Positions 33,996-42,367 of a DNA stretch of 64,000 nucleotides are shown here, piece by piece. The notes under the pieces were generated by a model. The model was not told where the DNA came from and made no database searches. It saw only the letters and a list, made by a program, of their open reading frames with translations. Origin of the DNA: Sporobacter sp963677825 (lineage in GTDB: Bacteria; Bacillota; Clostridia; Oscillospirales; Oscillospiraceae); assembly GCA_963677825.2 (NCBI GenBank), contig CAXXEF010000001.1, positions 2,542,001 through 2,606,000 of the forward strand, in the 5' to 3' direction. The translations under genes and the position numbers were made by a program. Each line of letters begins with the position of its first letter. Position 1 is the first letter of the stretch.

Positions 33996-34567
33996 AGCCG
34001 GAACGTTTGATTGAACTGATGGCACAGCTTGAAAAGCTCAAATGCGCCGAGCGCCATTCCTGGACGACATCGGGACGGCGCGAAAGCGTCGCCGAGCACT
34101 GCTGGCGGCTCGCGCTGTCGGCGTATTTTGTAAAGGACGATTTTCCGGACGTCGATATCAGCAAGGTTATCCTCATGTGCCTGTGCCACGATTTCGGTGA
34201 AATTTTCACCGGCGACATTCCGGCGTTCGATAAAACAGACGTCCACGAAAAAGTGGAAAAAGAAGCAACCGATCGGTTCGTTAAAAGTCTGCCGCCGCCG
34301 TTTGACGGCGAACTGACGGCGCTTTTCAGCGAGATGGAGGCCGGGGAAACGACAGAAGCGAAGCTCGCGAATGCGCTCGATAAGCTTGAGGCGCTTTTCC
34401 AGCATAATGAGGCTGATATTTCCACGTGGCTGCCGCTGGAGTACGAACTTAACTTCACCTACGGTGCCGACGCGTCCGCTTTTTCCGATGTCACGGAGGC
34501 GATCCGTCAGACCGTGACCGGCGCGATGCGCGATAAAATAGACAAAGACAAGGACCAAAACACATGA
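33992..34567 (+). CDS. HD-domain phosphohydrolase (YfbR/HDDC2-like)
   Basis: 191 aa. HD superfamily metal-dependent phosphohydrolase: first His in SVAEHCWRLALSAY, the HD pair in LCLCHDFGEIFTGDIPAFDK, and downstream Asp in LANALDKLEALFQHNEAD. Closest to the 5'-deoxynucleotidase/HDDC2 group, so a nucleotide monophosphatase role is likely but not proven. ATG overlaps the tmcAL stop by four bases. Confidence 0.87.
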   Translation: MKPERLIELMAQLEKLKCAERHSWTTSGRRESVAEHCWRLALSAYFVKDDFPDVDISKVILMCLCHDFGEIFTGDIPAFDKTDVHEKVEKEATDRFVKSLPPPFDGELTALFSEMEAGETTEAKLANALDKLEALFQHNEADISTWLPLEYELNFTYGADASAFSDVTEAIRQTVTGAMRDKIDKDKDQNT

Positions 34568-34980
34568 TCGAAATCCGCTATTACGACACGGTTGACGATG
34601 CGCTGATCGGCTTTTCCGTCGCCGTGGCCCGATACAAAGACCAATACGTACTCTGCCGTCACCGGGAGCGCACAACCTATGAGATTCCAGGCGGGCACCG
34701 AGAGCCGGGCGAAACGGTCGAGCAAACAGCGCGCCGGGAGCTGTGGGAGGAAACGGGCGCGGAAGCGTTTGAACTCACGCCGGTATGCGTCTATTCCGTC
34801 ACGAAAGACGGTGTCGAGACATTCGGGATGCTGTACATAGCCGACATTACCCGGCTCGGTCCGCTGCCGCAGCTGGAGATGGCAGAAGTGAAACTGTTTG
34901 ACACGCTGCCGGACAGCTGGACGTATCCGGACATCCAGCCGCCGCTGATTGACAAGGTTCGGGCGCAGCTGGCTATTTAA
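34564..34980 (+). CDS. NUDIX hydrolase
   Basis: 138 aa. The Nudix box is complete: GGHREPGETVEQTARRELWE followed by ETGAE (GX5EX7REUXEEXGU). Hydrolyses a nucleoside diphosphate linked to X; substrate not predictable. ATGA overlap with the HD hydrolase gene makes a tmcAL-HD-NUDIX unit, perhaps for nucleotide housekeeping (inference). Terminator follows directly. Confidence 0.92.
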   Translation: MIEIRYYDTVDDALIGFSVAVARYKDQYVLCRHRERTTYEIPGGHREPGETVEQTARRELWEETGAEAFELTPVCVYSVTKDGVETFGMLYIADITRLGPLPQLEMAEVKLFDTLPDSWTYPDIQPPLIDKVRAQLAI

Positions 34981-34983
34981 CAA

Positions 34984-35022
34984 AAAGATGCTTTTATGAC
35001 CCATCATAAAAGCATCTTTGCT
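34984..35022 (+). terminator. Terminator after the NUDIX gene
   Basis: AAAGATGCTTTTATGA, CCCA loop, TCATAAAAGCATCTTT then GCTTTAT (34984-35019 plus tail). A-run on the other flank makes it probably bidirectional with the MATE gene. Confidence 0.75.
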
Positions 35023-35152
35023 TTATGTATTCTATTTATGTTTAATAATTCAGCTATTATCAGTATAGCACATCACGCCGTGTTCGCCAACGGCATAACG
35101 AATAAGAATCGGCTACAATTTTTGTATCCGGACGACGAATACGTGTATGGGT

Positions 35153-36535
35153 TTACGATAAAACCTCTTGATTTTCGCGCGCGAGCCGGCCGAGCGGGAT
35201 GTAGGCGATGAAGATCATGGTGATATAGCACGACAGACCGCCGACGACGTTGGAGATCGGCTCGGCAAGAAAGACGCCCGTCGTTCCGAGGCCCCACAGC
35301 CGCGGTAATAGCAGCGTCAGCGGTGCGACAAGGATCGCTTTACGCAATAGCGAGAAGAAGATGGCGGATTTTGCGCGCCCGAGGGACTGCGACACAATCT
35401 GACCCGTCAGCTGAAACGCCATGAAGAAGGAACAGGAAAAGTAGATCCGAAACGCCGGTACACCGGCGTCAAGCAGCGCCGGATCGGCGTTGAAGATCTT
35501 AATAAAAACAGCGGGAAGCACCATAATAAAGACCCACGGAATGACGCCGGCGACAATGGCGGCAAGCGTTGTGAACCGGATGCCGCGCCGGATGCGTTCA
35601 TATTGCTTGGCCCCGTAATTGAAGCTGAGCACCGGAACCGCACTGCTTGTGATACTAATCATGCCGACGGCTGCTATTTCACGAACGGCGCCGATGGCCG
35701 ACATGACGCTGACGTACAGATTGCCGCCCCACGCCAGCAGCGTCTTATTACAAATGATCTGGACAATGCTGGTCGTCAAGAACATGACCAGTCCTGCCAC
35801 ACCGAGTGCCGCGATCCGGCCTACGGTTTCAAGCTTGAAGACGTAATCTTTTAAGCGCAGCAGGACAGTCGCTTTTTTACCGGTCAGGAAACGAAGGACC
35901 CAGACGGCGGAGCACGTCTGTGCGATGACGCTGGCCAGCGCCGCGCCGGTGACGCCCATGTCGAACACGAAAATGAACAGCGGGTCCAGCGCGATGTTGA
36001 CAACAGCGCCAAGCGCGACGGTCATCATGCCGATGCGCCCGAAGCCCTGCATGTTGATAAACGGATTCATGCCGAAGCTGATCATCACCATGACCGTACC
36101 AAGCAGATAGACGCTGATGTACTGTTCGGCATAGACGAACGTTTCGCTGTCGGCACCGAGCAGATACAACAGCGGCTGACGGAGCGCAAGAAACACGACG
36201 GTCAAGGTAACACCAAGCGCCAGAATCATTAAAAACGACGTGGTGAGAATATGCCCGGACTCGCGGTGGTCGCCGCGCCCGCGCGCCATCGACGCCAGCG
36301 GCGTGCCGCCGCTGCCGCATAAGTTAGCAAAGCCCATAATGATCATAACGATCGGCAAAACAAGACCCATGCCGGTAAACGCGAGGCGGCCGTCCGGCGT
36401 ATGGCCTATGTACATCCGGTCGACGATGTTATAGGCGATGTTGATCAGCTGCGCGAGCGCCATCGGAAAGGCCAGCCGAACGATGGCGCGCGAAATGCTT
36501 CCCTTAGAAAAATCGTGCTTCTGTGCGTTGTCCAT
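35153..36535 (-). CDS. MATE family efflux transporter
   Basis: 460 aa, about twelve hydrophobic helices in two homologous halves, the MATE pattern. Cation-coupled export of drugs or metabolites across the membrane. Family-like stretches: IVRLAFPMALAQLINIAYNI, VDRMYIGHTPDG, and SSAVPVLSFNYGAKQYERIR in the second half. ATG at 36535 is chosen because the in-frame start at 36559 is TTG without an RBS. Downstream of a thioesterase gene but separated by a terminator. Substrate unknown. Confidence 0.92.
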   Translation of the reverse strand: MDNAQKHDFSKGSISRAIVRLAFPMALAQLINIAYNIVDRMYIGHTPDGRLAFTGMGLVLPIVMIIMGFANLCGSGGTPLASMARGRGDHRESGHILTTSFLMILALGVTLTVVFLALRQPLLYLLGADSETFVYAEQYISVYLLGTVMVMISFGMNPFINMQGFGRIGMMTVALGAVVNIALDPLFIFVFDMGVTGAALASVIAQTCSAVWVLRFLTGKKATVLLRLKDYVFKLETVGRIAALGVAGLVMFLTTSIVQIICNKTLLAWGGNLYVSVMSAIGAVREIAAVGMISITSSAVPVLSFNYGAKQYERIRRGIRFTTLAAIVAGVIPWVFIMVLPAVFIKIFNADPALLDAGVPAFRIYFSCSFFMAFQLTGQIVSQSLGRAKSAIFFSLLRKAILVAPLTLLLPRLWGLGTTGVFLAEPISNVVGGLSCYITMIFIAYIPLGRLARENQEVLS

Positions 36536-36557
36536 ATTGGATGCGCTCTCTTCCGTC

Positions 36558-36602
36558 AAAAATCAAAACGCACTGTTAATCGGCAGCGTTTTTGATTTTT
36601 TC
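36558..36602 (-). terminator. Terminator overlapping the end of the thioesterase gene
   Basis: Reverse strand AAATCAAAAACGC and GCGTTTTGATTTTT arms, with the thioesterase stop codon inside the loop. Coding and terminator sequence overlap. Confidence 0.65.
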
Positions 36603-36986
36603 ATACATGTCCGGGCAATTTTCCTCCAGGTTATACGACCGGTTGTCCGGCCCTGTCCAGATGTGAAACGTCCGCGCCGTATTGATAACGTCTCCGCGTT
36701 CGTTTTTAAGCTCATACAGCAGCTCGAGCTTCTTCGGCGCGTACTCACCCATGCGTGTTGTGATCGTCACCGTGCCAGGATACGTCGCCGAGGCTTTATA
36801 CTGCAGGTGCAAATCGACCATCGCAGGGTTGAGGCCGCGCTCGTTTACTTCGATAAACGACAGGCCGATCGCGGCGAAAAAATCCATGCGCGCGACCTCG
36901 TACCAGATAGGGTAAACCGCATGGTGAACGATGCCCATGCGGTCACATTCGGGGAAGCGAACATCAATCAACGTTGTTGTCTGCAT
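36576..36986 (-). CDS. Acyl-CoA thioesterase (4HBT, YbgC/FcbC family)
   Basis: 136 aa hot-dog fold thioesterase. Catalytic Asp lies in FPECDRMGIVHHAVYPIWYE, typical of the YbgC/4-hydroxybenzoyl-CoA group, followed by FFAAIGLSFIEVNERGLNPA. Hydrolyses an acyl-CoA thioester; substrate not predictable. ATG with AAGGAG eight bases upstream. Confidence 0.9.
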   Translation of the reverse strand: MQTTTLIDVRFPECDRMGIVHHAVYPIWYEVARMDFFAAIGLSFIEVNERGLNPAMVDLHLQYKASATYPGTVTITTRMGEYAPKKLELLYELKNERGDVINTARTFHIWTGPDNRSYNLEENCPDMYEKIKNAAD

Positions 36987-37046
36987 TGTAATCTCCTTTA
37001 AGGTTTTGAAGGTATTTTATGCCTTTTTACCGATGATTTCAACAAT

Positions 37047-37072
37047 AAACGGCAGTCATATGACTGCCGTTT
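37047..37072 (-). terminator. Palindromic hairpin after spoIVB
   Basis: AAACGGCAGTC and GACTGCCGTTT around ATAT form a perfect palindrome of 26 bp, 17 bp past the spoIVB stop, with only a short T-rich tail on the reverse strand. Confidence 0.6.
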
Positions 37073-37088
37073 ATGCCGCGCCGCGCTT

Positions 37089-38138
37089 TTATGCCGCTTT
37101 ATTGTCTGCTGCGTCATCAATCATACCCAGCATTTTTTCGATTGAGATACCGTAACCGCGTGTTGGGTCATTAATAAGCACGTGTGTGACAGCGCCAATA
37201 ATTTTGCCATTTTGAATGATCGGACTGCCGCTCATGCCCTGTACGATGCCGCCGGTGTGCTCGATGAGTTCCGGGTCGGTCACACAGAGCATCATGCTCC
37301 GGCCGACGGCCTCCGCGCCCGAGTACAGACGCGTGATCTCCACGTCATATTCGCGGACGTCGGCGCCGGAAACGTTAGACAAAATCACTGCCGGTCCTGT
37401 TTTGATCTCGGCGTCTGATGCAACCGGCAGCGCTTTTTTACCGCCAAGCTTCTCGCCGTCTGCCATGGTGCCGAAAATGCCGCCGGACGTATTGTTTGTC
37501 AGCGCACCAAGCACGGTGTCAAAACTGTACGTGCCGTGCAGCTGACCGGGCATCCCGGCCTTGCCGAGAATGACGTCGGTGACGACCGAGCGTGATATGC
37601 TGCCGGTACGCAGCGGGATAATCATGCCGGTCTCCGCGTCGTTAACAGAATGACCGAGCGCGCCGAATACGCCGGTCTTCGGATCAATAAACGTCACCGT
37701 GCCGATGCCGGCGACGCCGTCGCGCATGAATAAGCCTAATTCGCATTCGCCTTCGGCGTTTTTATGCGGCGTCACCGTCAGCTTGACGGCGCGCTCACCG
37801 CGTTTGACCGTTACGGATACCGGCGAGCCGTCGAGCGAGCCGAGCGCTGCGCGTAAATCGTCACCCGACGAGATGGGCGACGTGCCGACCCGCGTGATGA
37901 TGTCCCCGGCGGCAAGTCCGGCGTCCCGGGCCGGACTGACAGACGCGCCGTCGGCTAAAACGTCCGGTACGCCGACGATAATAACGCCCTCGGATTGCAA
38001 ATTGATGCCTACCGTGCTGCCGACCGGTACAAGTGTGTCGGCGTTATAAGCCGCGGCGCCCGGCGCAAGCGACGCGGCAAGCACGGCGGCAATTAGAATC
38101 GCGCCGGCTTTTTTCTTAAGATATTGAATAATCTCCAT
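37089..38138 (-). CDS. spoIVB: SpoIVB serine peptidase (S55 family)
   Basis: 349 aa. Forespore-secreted signalling protease that starts sigma-K activation by cleaving SpoIVFA. N-terminal membrane anchor (about residues 10-30), PDZ domain (about 75-135, with DAGLAAGDIITRVG), then the S55 peptidase. Catalytic His in GVFGALGHSVND and Ser in IVQGMSGSPIIQNG are visible. ATG at 38138 follows AAGGAG; the upstream extension overlaps an inverted repeat and is not coding. In other Firmicutes spoIVB precedes spo0A; here spo0A is 2.2 kb away on the opposite strand, with a peptidase and XRE gene between. Confidence 0.95.
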   Translation of the reverse strand: MEIIQYLKKKAGAILIAAVLAASLAPGAAAYNADTLVPVGSTVGINLQSEGVIIVGVPDVLADGASVSPARDAGLAAGDIITRVGTSPISSGDDLRAALGSLDGSPVSVTVKRGERAVKLTVTPHKNAEGECELGLFMRDGVAGIGTVTFIDPKTGVFGALGHSVNDAETGMIIPLRTGSISRSVVTDVILGKAGMPGQLHGTYSFDTVLGALTNNTSGGIFGTMADGEKLGGKKALPVASDAEIKTGPAVILSNVSGADVREYDVEITRLYSGAEAVGRSMMLCVTDPELIEHTGGIVQGMSGSPIIQNGKIIGAVTHVLINDPTRGYGISIEKMLGMIDDAADNKAA

Positions 38139-38186
38139 ATCAGCGATCTCCTTTTTGATATGAAGAGAAAAAGCGAAACTGATTCG

Positions 38187-38255
38187 CGCTGCCGATAAAA
38201 AACGACCGCCATCCGGCAGTTTGACGTCGATCAAAATCGTTTTTTATCGGCAGCG
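38187..38255. repeat. 19-bp perfect inverted repeat with 31-nt loop upstream of spoIVB
   Basis: Arms CGCTGCCGATAAAAAACGA (38187-38205) and its exact complement (38237-38255). In the 344-bp gap between spoIVB and the divergent peptidase gene. Could be a structured leader, an attenuator or a small MITE-like insertion. The remainder of the gap (38256-38482) is AT-rich with no gene seen. Confidence 0.7.
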
Positions 38256-38482
38256 TTTATCATCATTTTTTCCCCCCTGAATTATTTTGCTGCATTGTCA
38301 GTATGTCCGTGGATTCGCTAAAAAACGGTTTGTCGATTAGACAATATCTATCTCGACTGGGCTGGATTATTATGGACTTATTATGCTGTCGGGATTTTTT
38401 AAAGCACCGCAGTATTTTTTCGCTTGATTTGTCATATTTTTATTGAATGTTTATATGGCTTTCATCATGAAGGGGGAAAATA

Positions 38483-39787
38483 ATGACAGAATTTTCTCGA
38501 TTTAAAACGTTGTGGCTCGGCGCACGCGGGCCACAGACACAGCTGCTGCAGCTGGCGCTCGCTCGCGCAGGTTATGCCGTGGTGACCGATGGCATCTTCG
38601 GCCCGAAAACAGACGACGCGCTCCAGCGCTTTCAGTCGTCGCGCCGCCTCACGCCGGACGGCATCGCCGGACCCATAACGTGGCGTGCGCTCCTGCCGTT
38701 TTTAACCGGCTACATAGAGCATACCGTCCGTGCCAGCGATACGCTGTGGAAACTGGCGCAAGTATACGGCTCAAGCGTCGCGGCGATCGAAACGGCCAAT
38801 CCGGACATCAACGAAACGAATCTAACGATTGGACAGACGCTTGTCGTGCCGCTGGGATTTGACGTCGTACCGACGACGATCCGGTTCTCGTCGGTCGTGC
38901 TGGACATCATGATTGATGGTCTGACGGCGCGGTACCCGTTTTTGCGGTATGGTGCGGCCGGTGTGAGCGTTATGGGCCGCCCGATCGCGCTGCTCTCAAT
39001 CGGCGAAGGCACGCCGAGCGTGTTTTATAATGCGGCGCATCATGCCAACGAGTGGATTACAACGCCGCTTGTGATGCAGTTTTTGGAGCAGTATGCCTCG
39101 GCGACGGCGTCCGGCGATGAGATTTTCGGCGTTGCGGCCCGCGAATTGTATCAGCAGACGACGCTGTCCGTTGCGCCGATGGTCAACCCGGACGGCGTCG
39201 ATCTCGTGACGGGTGAGTTGTCGGAAGGCAGCTGGTATGAGCAAGCACGTTCATACGCTGCAAATTATCCGGCTATCCGGTTTCCGCTCGGCTGGAAGGC
39301 CAACATCAATGGCGTTGACTTAAATTTGCAATATCCCGCCGGATGGGAAAACGCGCGTTCCATCAAATTTGAGCAGGGCTATACGTCACCCGCGCCACGC
39401 GATTACGTCGGCTCAGGACCGCTCGTCGCGCCGGAAAGCCGCGCGATATATGAATGGACGCGTGCCAACGATTTTTTTCTGACACTGTCTTTTCACACGC
39501 AGGGAAAAGTCATCTATTGGAAGTATCTCGATTTTGAGCCGAAAAATTCATACGACATTGCATTGGAATTTGCTGAAGTCAGCGGCTATGCCATCGAACA
39601 GACACCGTACGCATCGGGTTTTGCCGGTTATAAAGACTGGTTTATTGCCGCGTATGACCGTCCGGGCTACACGATTGAGGCCGGGGAAGGGATATCACCA
39701 CTGCCGCTGCAGCAATTTTTGGACATATACAATGATTGCCTCGGTATTCTTGTTTCCGGGATGACAGCCGCGTTTGGATATTATTGA
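38483..39787 (+). CDS. Gamma-D-glutamyl-meso-diaminopimelate peptidase I-like (PG-binding, LysM, M14 carboxypeptidase)
   Basis: 434 aa. N-terminal peptidoglycan-binding domain (about 15-75: TDGIFGPKTDDALQRFQ), LysM (about 78-125: HTVRASDTLWKLAQVYGSSV), then a zinc carboxypeptidase M14 domain. Zinc ligands: His and Glu in NAAHHANEWITTP and His in LSFHTQGKVIYW; catalytic Glu in YTIEAGEGISPLP. This layout is that of the sporulation-linked enzyme that cuts cortex or septal peptidoglycan stem peptides. No signal peptide is seen, as for the B. sphaericus enzyme. RBS AAGGGGG before the ATG. Confidence 0.92.
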   Translation: MTEFSRFKTLWLGARGPQTQLLQLALARAGYAVVTDGIFGPKTDDALQRFQSSRRLTPDGIAGPITWRALLPFLTGYIEHTVRASDTLWKLAQVYGSSVAAIETANPDINETNLTIGQTLVVPLGFDVVPTTIRFSSVVLDIMIDGLTARYPFLRYGAAGVSVMGRPIALLSIGEGTPSVFYNAAHHANEWITTPLVMQFLEQYASATASGDEIFGVAARELYQQTTLSVAPMVNPDGVDLVTGELSEGSWYEQARSYAANYPAIRFPLGWKANINGVDLNLQYPAGWENARSIKFEQGYTSPAPRDYVGSGPLVAPESRAIYEWTRANDFFLTLSFHTQGKVIYWKYLDFEPKNSYDIALEFAEVSGYAIEQTPYASGFAGYKDWFIAAYDRPGYTIEAGEGISPLPLQQFLDIYNDCLGILVSGMTAAFGYY

Positions 39788-39905
39788 TAAAAATACGCCG
39801 AAATTTCATACATTATGTCATCTCGTATCACTTTTACAACCTGCCGATAATACAATGAGGCTTAAATTAGTAATTATGATATATTATGGGATGCTTTGTG
39901 TTTAT

Positions 39906-39912
39906 TGTCGAA
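39906..39912 (+). promoter_or_regulatory. Possible Spo0A box upstream of the XRE gene
   Basis: TGTCGAA matches the 0A-box core, 38 bp before the start of the XRE gene and close to spo0A. A 7-mer is expected several times by chance in 64 kb, so weak. Confidence 0.25.
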
Positions 39913-39950
39913 ACAGCTCATAATTTTTTAAATCATAGGAGGATCTCAAT

Positions 39951-40196
39951 ATGCCCAAGCCGTGTGGGGAGAACGGCGAAAAGAACCTTATTTGTCACAG
40001 ACTCAAAGGCCTTCGTAAAAAAAACGGACTGTCACAGCGCGCACTGTCTCACCAGCTCCAGTTGTTTGGTGTCGACATGGATAAGAATGTGATTACCAGA
40101 ATCGAAACAAACCGACGTTACGTGACCGATCTCGAATTACGCGCGCTCGCCTCAATTTTCAATGTGACTTATGATTTTCTTATCGACGGAAATTAA
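39951..40196 (+). CDS. XRE-family helix-turn-helix regulator
   Basis: 81 aa, almost entirely one HTH domain: HRLKGLRKKNGLSQRALSHQ, VITRIETNRRYVTDLELRAL, and ALASIFNVTYDFLIDG. The recognition region is normal for SinR/Xre-type proteins. RBS AGGAGG. 134 bp upstream of spo0A with no terminator seen, so transcription may read into spo0A; a role in sporulation timing is possible (inference). Confidence 0.9.
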   Translation: MPKPCGENGEKNLICHRLKGLRKKNGLSQRALSHQLQLFGVDMDKNVITRIETNRRYVTDLELRALASIFNVTYDFLIDGN

Positions 40197-40230
40197 TATG
40201 GAAAAAAATAGTAATATTGCCATAATATAC

Positions 40231-40259
40231 TTGAAAACGACGTCTGATTGTGCTAGATT
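40231..40259 (+). promoter_or_regulatory. Candidate promoter of spo0A
   Basis: TTGAAA (40231-40236), 17-bp spacer, TAGATT (40254-40259), 71 bp before the ATG. A sigma-H promoter was looked for and not confirmed. Confidence 0.45.
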
Positions 40260-40330
40260 GTTAGACAAGGCCGCAGATAAAAAGAGAAAATGCAAAGCCG
40301 TGATGAAAATTAAATTACGGAGGAGTTTCG

Positions 40331-41119
40331 ATGGACAACAAAACGCGGGTCGTCATTGCCGACGCAGGCGAGGAGTACAGGCTACTACTGTATGAAATCC
40401 TGACGTCGGAAGGCGATTTTGAGGTAGTTGGCTGTACTGGAGATGGTCAAACGGCGTACTCGCTTACTAAAAGCGAAAAGCCGGATGTTTTTTTAACGGA
40501 CCTGATTTTATCTGGCCTTGACGGATTGACGGTGCTGGAGCAGCTTGCAGAACTGCCGGACAGTGACAAACCATCTGTCATCATCATCTCAGGATTTTCT
40601 AGTGAGCACGCACTTTCGGAAGCGTCAAGCCTCGGTGTGTCGTATTTCATGCAGAAACCGTGCGACATACCGGCTCTGTTGTCACGCATTCGAATGGTTT
40701 CCGGTAAAACACGCGTCGCCGGATCTGTGGTCGCGACGGCGCCCAGGCCGACACGGCAGGAGCAAAGCCTTGAAAGCCTTGTCACCGAGATCATTCATGA
40801 GATTGGCGTTCCGGCACATATCAAGGGATATCAATATCTGCGAGAGGCAATCATTCTAACGATTACCGATATGGACATCATCAACGCTGTGACAAAGGTT
40901 CTTTACCCGACCGTTGCTAAAAAATATGCGACGACACCCAGCCGGGTAGAGCGCGCCATCCGACATGCGATTGAAGTTGCATGGGATCGCGGTGATCTTG
41001 AAACCCTGCAGAAATTTTTCGGTTATACGGTATCCAACATCAAAGGTAAACCGACGAACAGCGAATTCATCGCGATGATTGCAGACAGGCTGAGTCTGCA
41101 GCGCCGCGAATACAAATAG
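40331..41119 (+). CDS. spo0A: Sporulation master response regulator Spo0A
   Basis: 262 aa. Receiver domain (1-120) with phospho-acceptor Asp57 (DVFLTDLIL), Ser87 in place of the conserved Thr, and Lys109 (FMQKP). The acidic pair before it is D11-A12 where relatives have two Asp. C-terminal DNA-binding domain (about 145-262) is highly conserved: EIIHEIGVPAHIKGYQYLRE, YPTVAKKYATTPSRVERAIR, HAIEVAWDRGD and TNSEFIAMIADRL. RBS ACGGAGGAG. The last 40 codons are the attachment site of the downstream element and occur again at 50834. The gene is intact, but its likely native terminator is now 9.8 kb away. Confidence 0.97.
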   Translation: MDNKTRVVIADAGEEYRLLLYEILTSEGDFEVVGCTGDGQTAYSLTKSEKPDVFLTDLILSGLDGLTVLEQLAELPDSDKPSVIIISGFSSEHALSEASSLGVSYFMQKPCDIPALLSRIRMVSGKTRVAGSVVATAPRPTRQEQSLESLVTEIIHEIGVPAHIKGYQYLREAIILTITDMDIINAVTKVLYPTVAKKYATTPSRVERAIRHAIEVAWDRGDLETLQKFFGYTVSNIKGKPTNSEFIAMIADRLSLQRREYK

Positions 41120-41120
41120 A
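40997..41120 (+). repeat. attL: 124-bp direct repeat inside the 3' end of spo0A
   Basis: Identical to 50834-50957 except G41056 versus A50893, a silent change in a Thr codon. Covers the last 40 codons and stop of spo0A. Confidence 0.9.
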
Positions 41121-41176
41121 TGTATGTAAGGATAGTGCCACAATGGATTCGTGGATTGGATGATTATGGTGCTAAC

Positions 41177-41250
41177 CCTATGAACATTTAGAAATTCAGG
41201 GTGAAAACAGCATTCAAAACCTATAAACATTTTTGTTCAAGCCTATAAAC
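41177..41250 (+). repeat. Three direct repeats near attL (recombinase arm-type sites?)
   Basis: CCTATRAACA at 41177-41186 (CCTATGAACA), 41220-41229 and 41241-41250 (CCTATAAACA), between attL and the first integrase gene. Position suits arm-type binding sites of a tyrosine integrase. Confidence 0.5.
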
Positions 41251-41298
41251 ACTCTTTATTTATTGGGTAAATTCTGATAAATAAGGGGTGTTTTTATT

Positions 41299-42279
41299 AT
41301 GTCTATTAACCGGATGATTGACGAATTCATGTACTACTGCCAAAGCAAGCAATTAAGATCGAAGACGATGCTATCATATGAGCAATCACTGAAATTATTA
41401 GCACGATGGCTGAATGAACAATTGAATATCGATGATGTTAAGTTGGTTAAAGAGCAGACGATGAGAAAGTATATTGTAGATTTACAGCAGCGGGGCAAGT
41501 ACACCTTCTACGCAAATGATAGTGCAAAATTATCCAATTGCCCTGAGAGACGGCGGGACTTTCGAAGTAAAATAAGCAATACAACAATTAATAACTATAT
41601 CCGCAATATTAAAGTGTTCTTTTCTTGGCTTGAAGAGCAGCACGTAGTAAACAAAAGTCCTATGTTGAAAATCAAACGACTTCCTAGCAACAGAAAACCA
41701 AAAGATTTCATAACCGATGACGAATTTTCTCGGCTAATAAGCAAGCTTGATAAAAGCTATTTCTCCGAATATCGGGATTATATAATTATTAATCTACTTA
41801 TGGATACGGGCATGAGGCTAGGGGAGTGCCTTGAGTTGAGAATTGACAACATAAATCTGAACTCCAAGACTATATTCCTCTCCGGAGATTTTACCAAGAG
41901 TAGAAAAGACAGGACTGTTTTCTTCTCTAGAAAGATGGCTGCTGAATTGAAAAAATGGCTTCAGTATAAAGACCGGTATAGTGAAACTACATGCGTGTTT
42001 CCAAGCAGACAGAGTATTGACACAATATCTGTGGCTTCTGTAGAAACGAATTTCAAGAACTATATTAGACGAGCGGGTCTAAAAGAGAAACTATCGCCAC
42101 ACGCTTTACGGAATAACTTTGCTAAAAGGTGTCTTATGTCAGGAATGGATATTTACACGTTATCAAGGATTTTAGGGCATAGCAGTGTTACTGTAACGGA
42201 AAAAGCGTATTTAGACCTAACGGATATGGACATCGGCACGAATTATCAAAGGTTTAGTCCACTTGAAAACATGATGTGA
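41299..42279 (+). CDS. Tyrosine recombinase/integrase (element integrase 1)
   Basis: 326 aa. N-terminal SAM-like core-binding domain (about 1-115), catalytic domain behind it. Active-site residues: Arg in MDTGMRLGECLELR, Lys region near FTKSRKDRTVFF, HxLR in SPHALRNNFAKRC, GH in ILGHSSVTVTEKAYLD with the nucleophilic Tyr. Catalyses site-specific integration and excision. RBS AAGGGG. Nearest gene to attL, reading inward, the usual place for the integrase using that site. Confidence 0.93.
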   Translation: MSINRMIDEFMYYCQSKQLRSKTMLSYEQSLKLLARWLNEQLNIDDVKLVKEQTMRKYIVDLQQRGKYTFYANDSAKLSNCPERRRDFRSKISNTTINNYIRNIKVFFSWLEEQHVVNKSPMLKIKRLPSNRKPKDFITDDEFSRLISKLDKSYFSEYRDYIIINLLMDTGMRLGECLELRIDNINLNSKTIFLSGDFTKSRKDRTVFFSRKMAAELKKWLQYKDRYSETTCVFPSRQSIDTISVASVETNFKNYIRRAGLKEKLSPHALRNNFAKRCLMSGMDIYTLSRILGHSSVTVTEKAYLDLTDMDIGTNYQRFSPLENMM

Positions 42280-42367
42280 ATCTTGAAAAATATGGAACGA
42301 ATAGAAGGTTCTTCAACATTGTGCAATTGTATGTTATTATATTAAAAATAACTATTGGAGGATATTT

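Noticed and set aside
33665..34675. 336-residue reverse frame across tmcAL and the HD hydrolase
   Set aside because: Antisense to two conserved genes.
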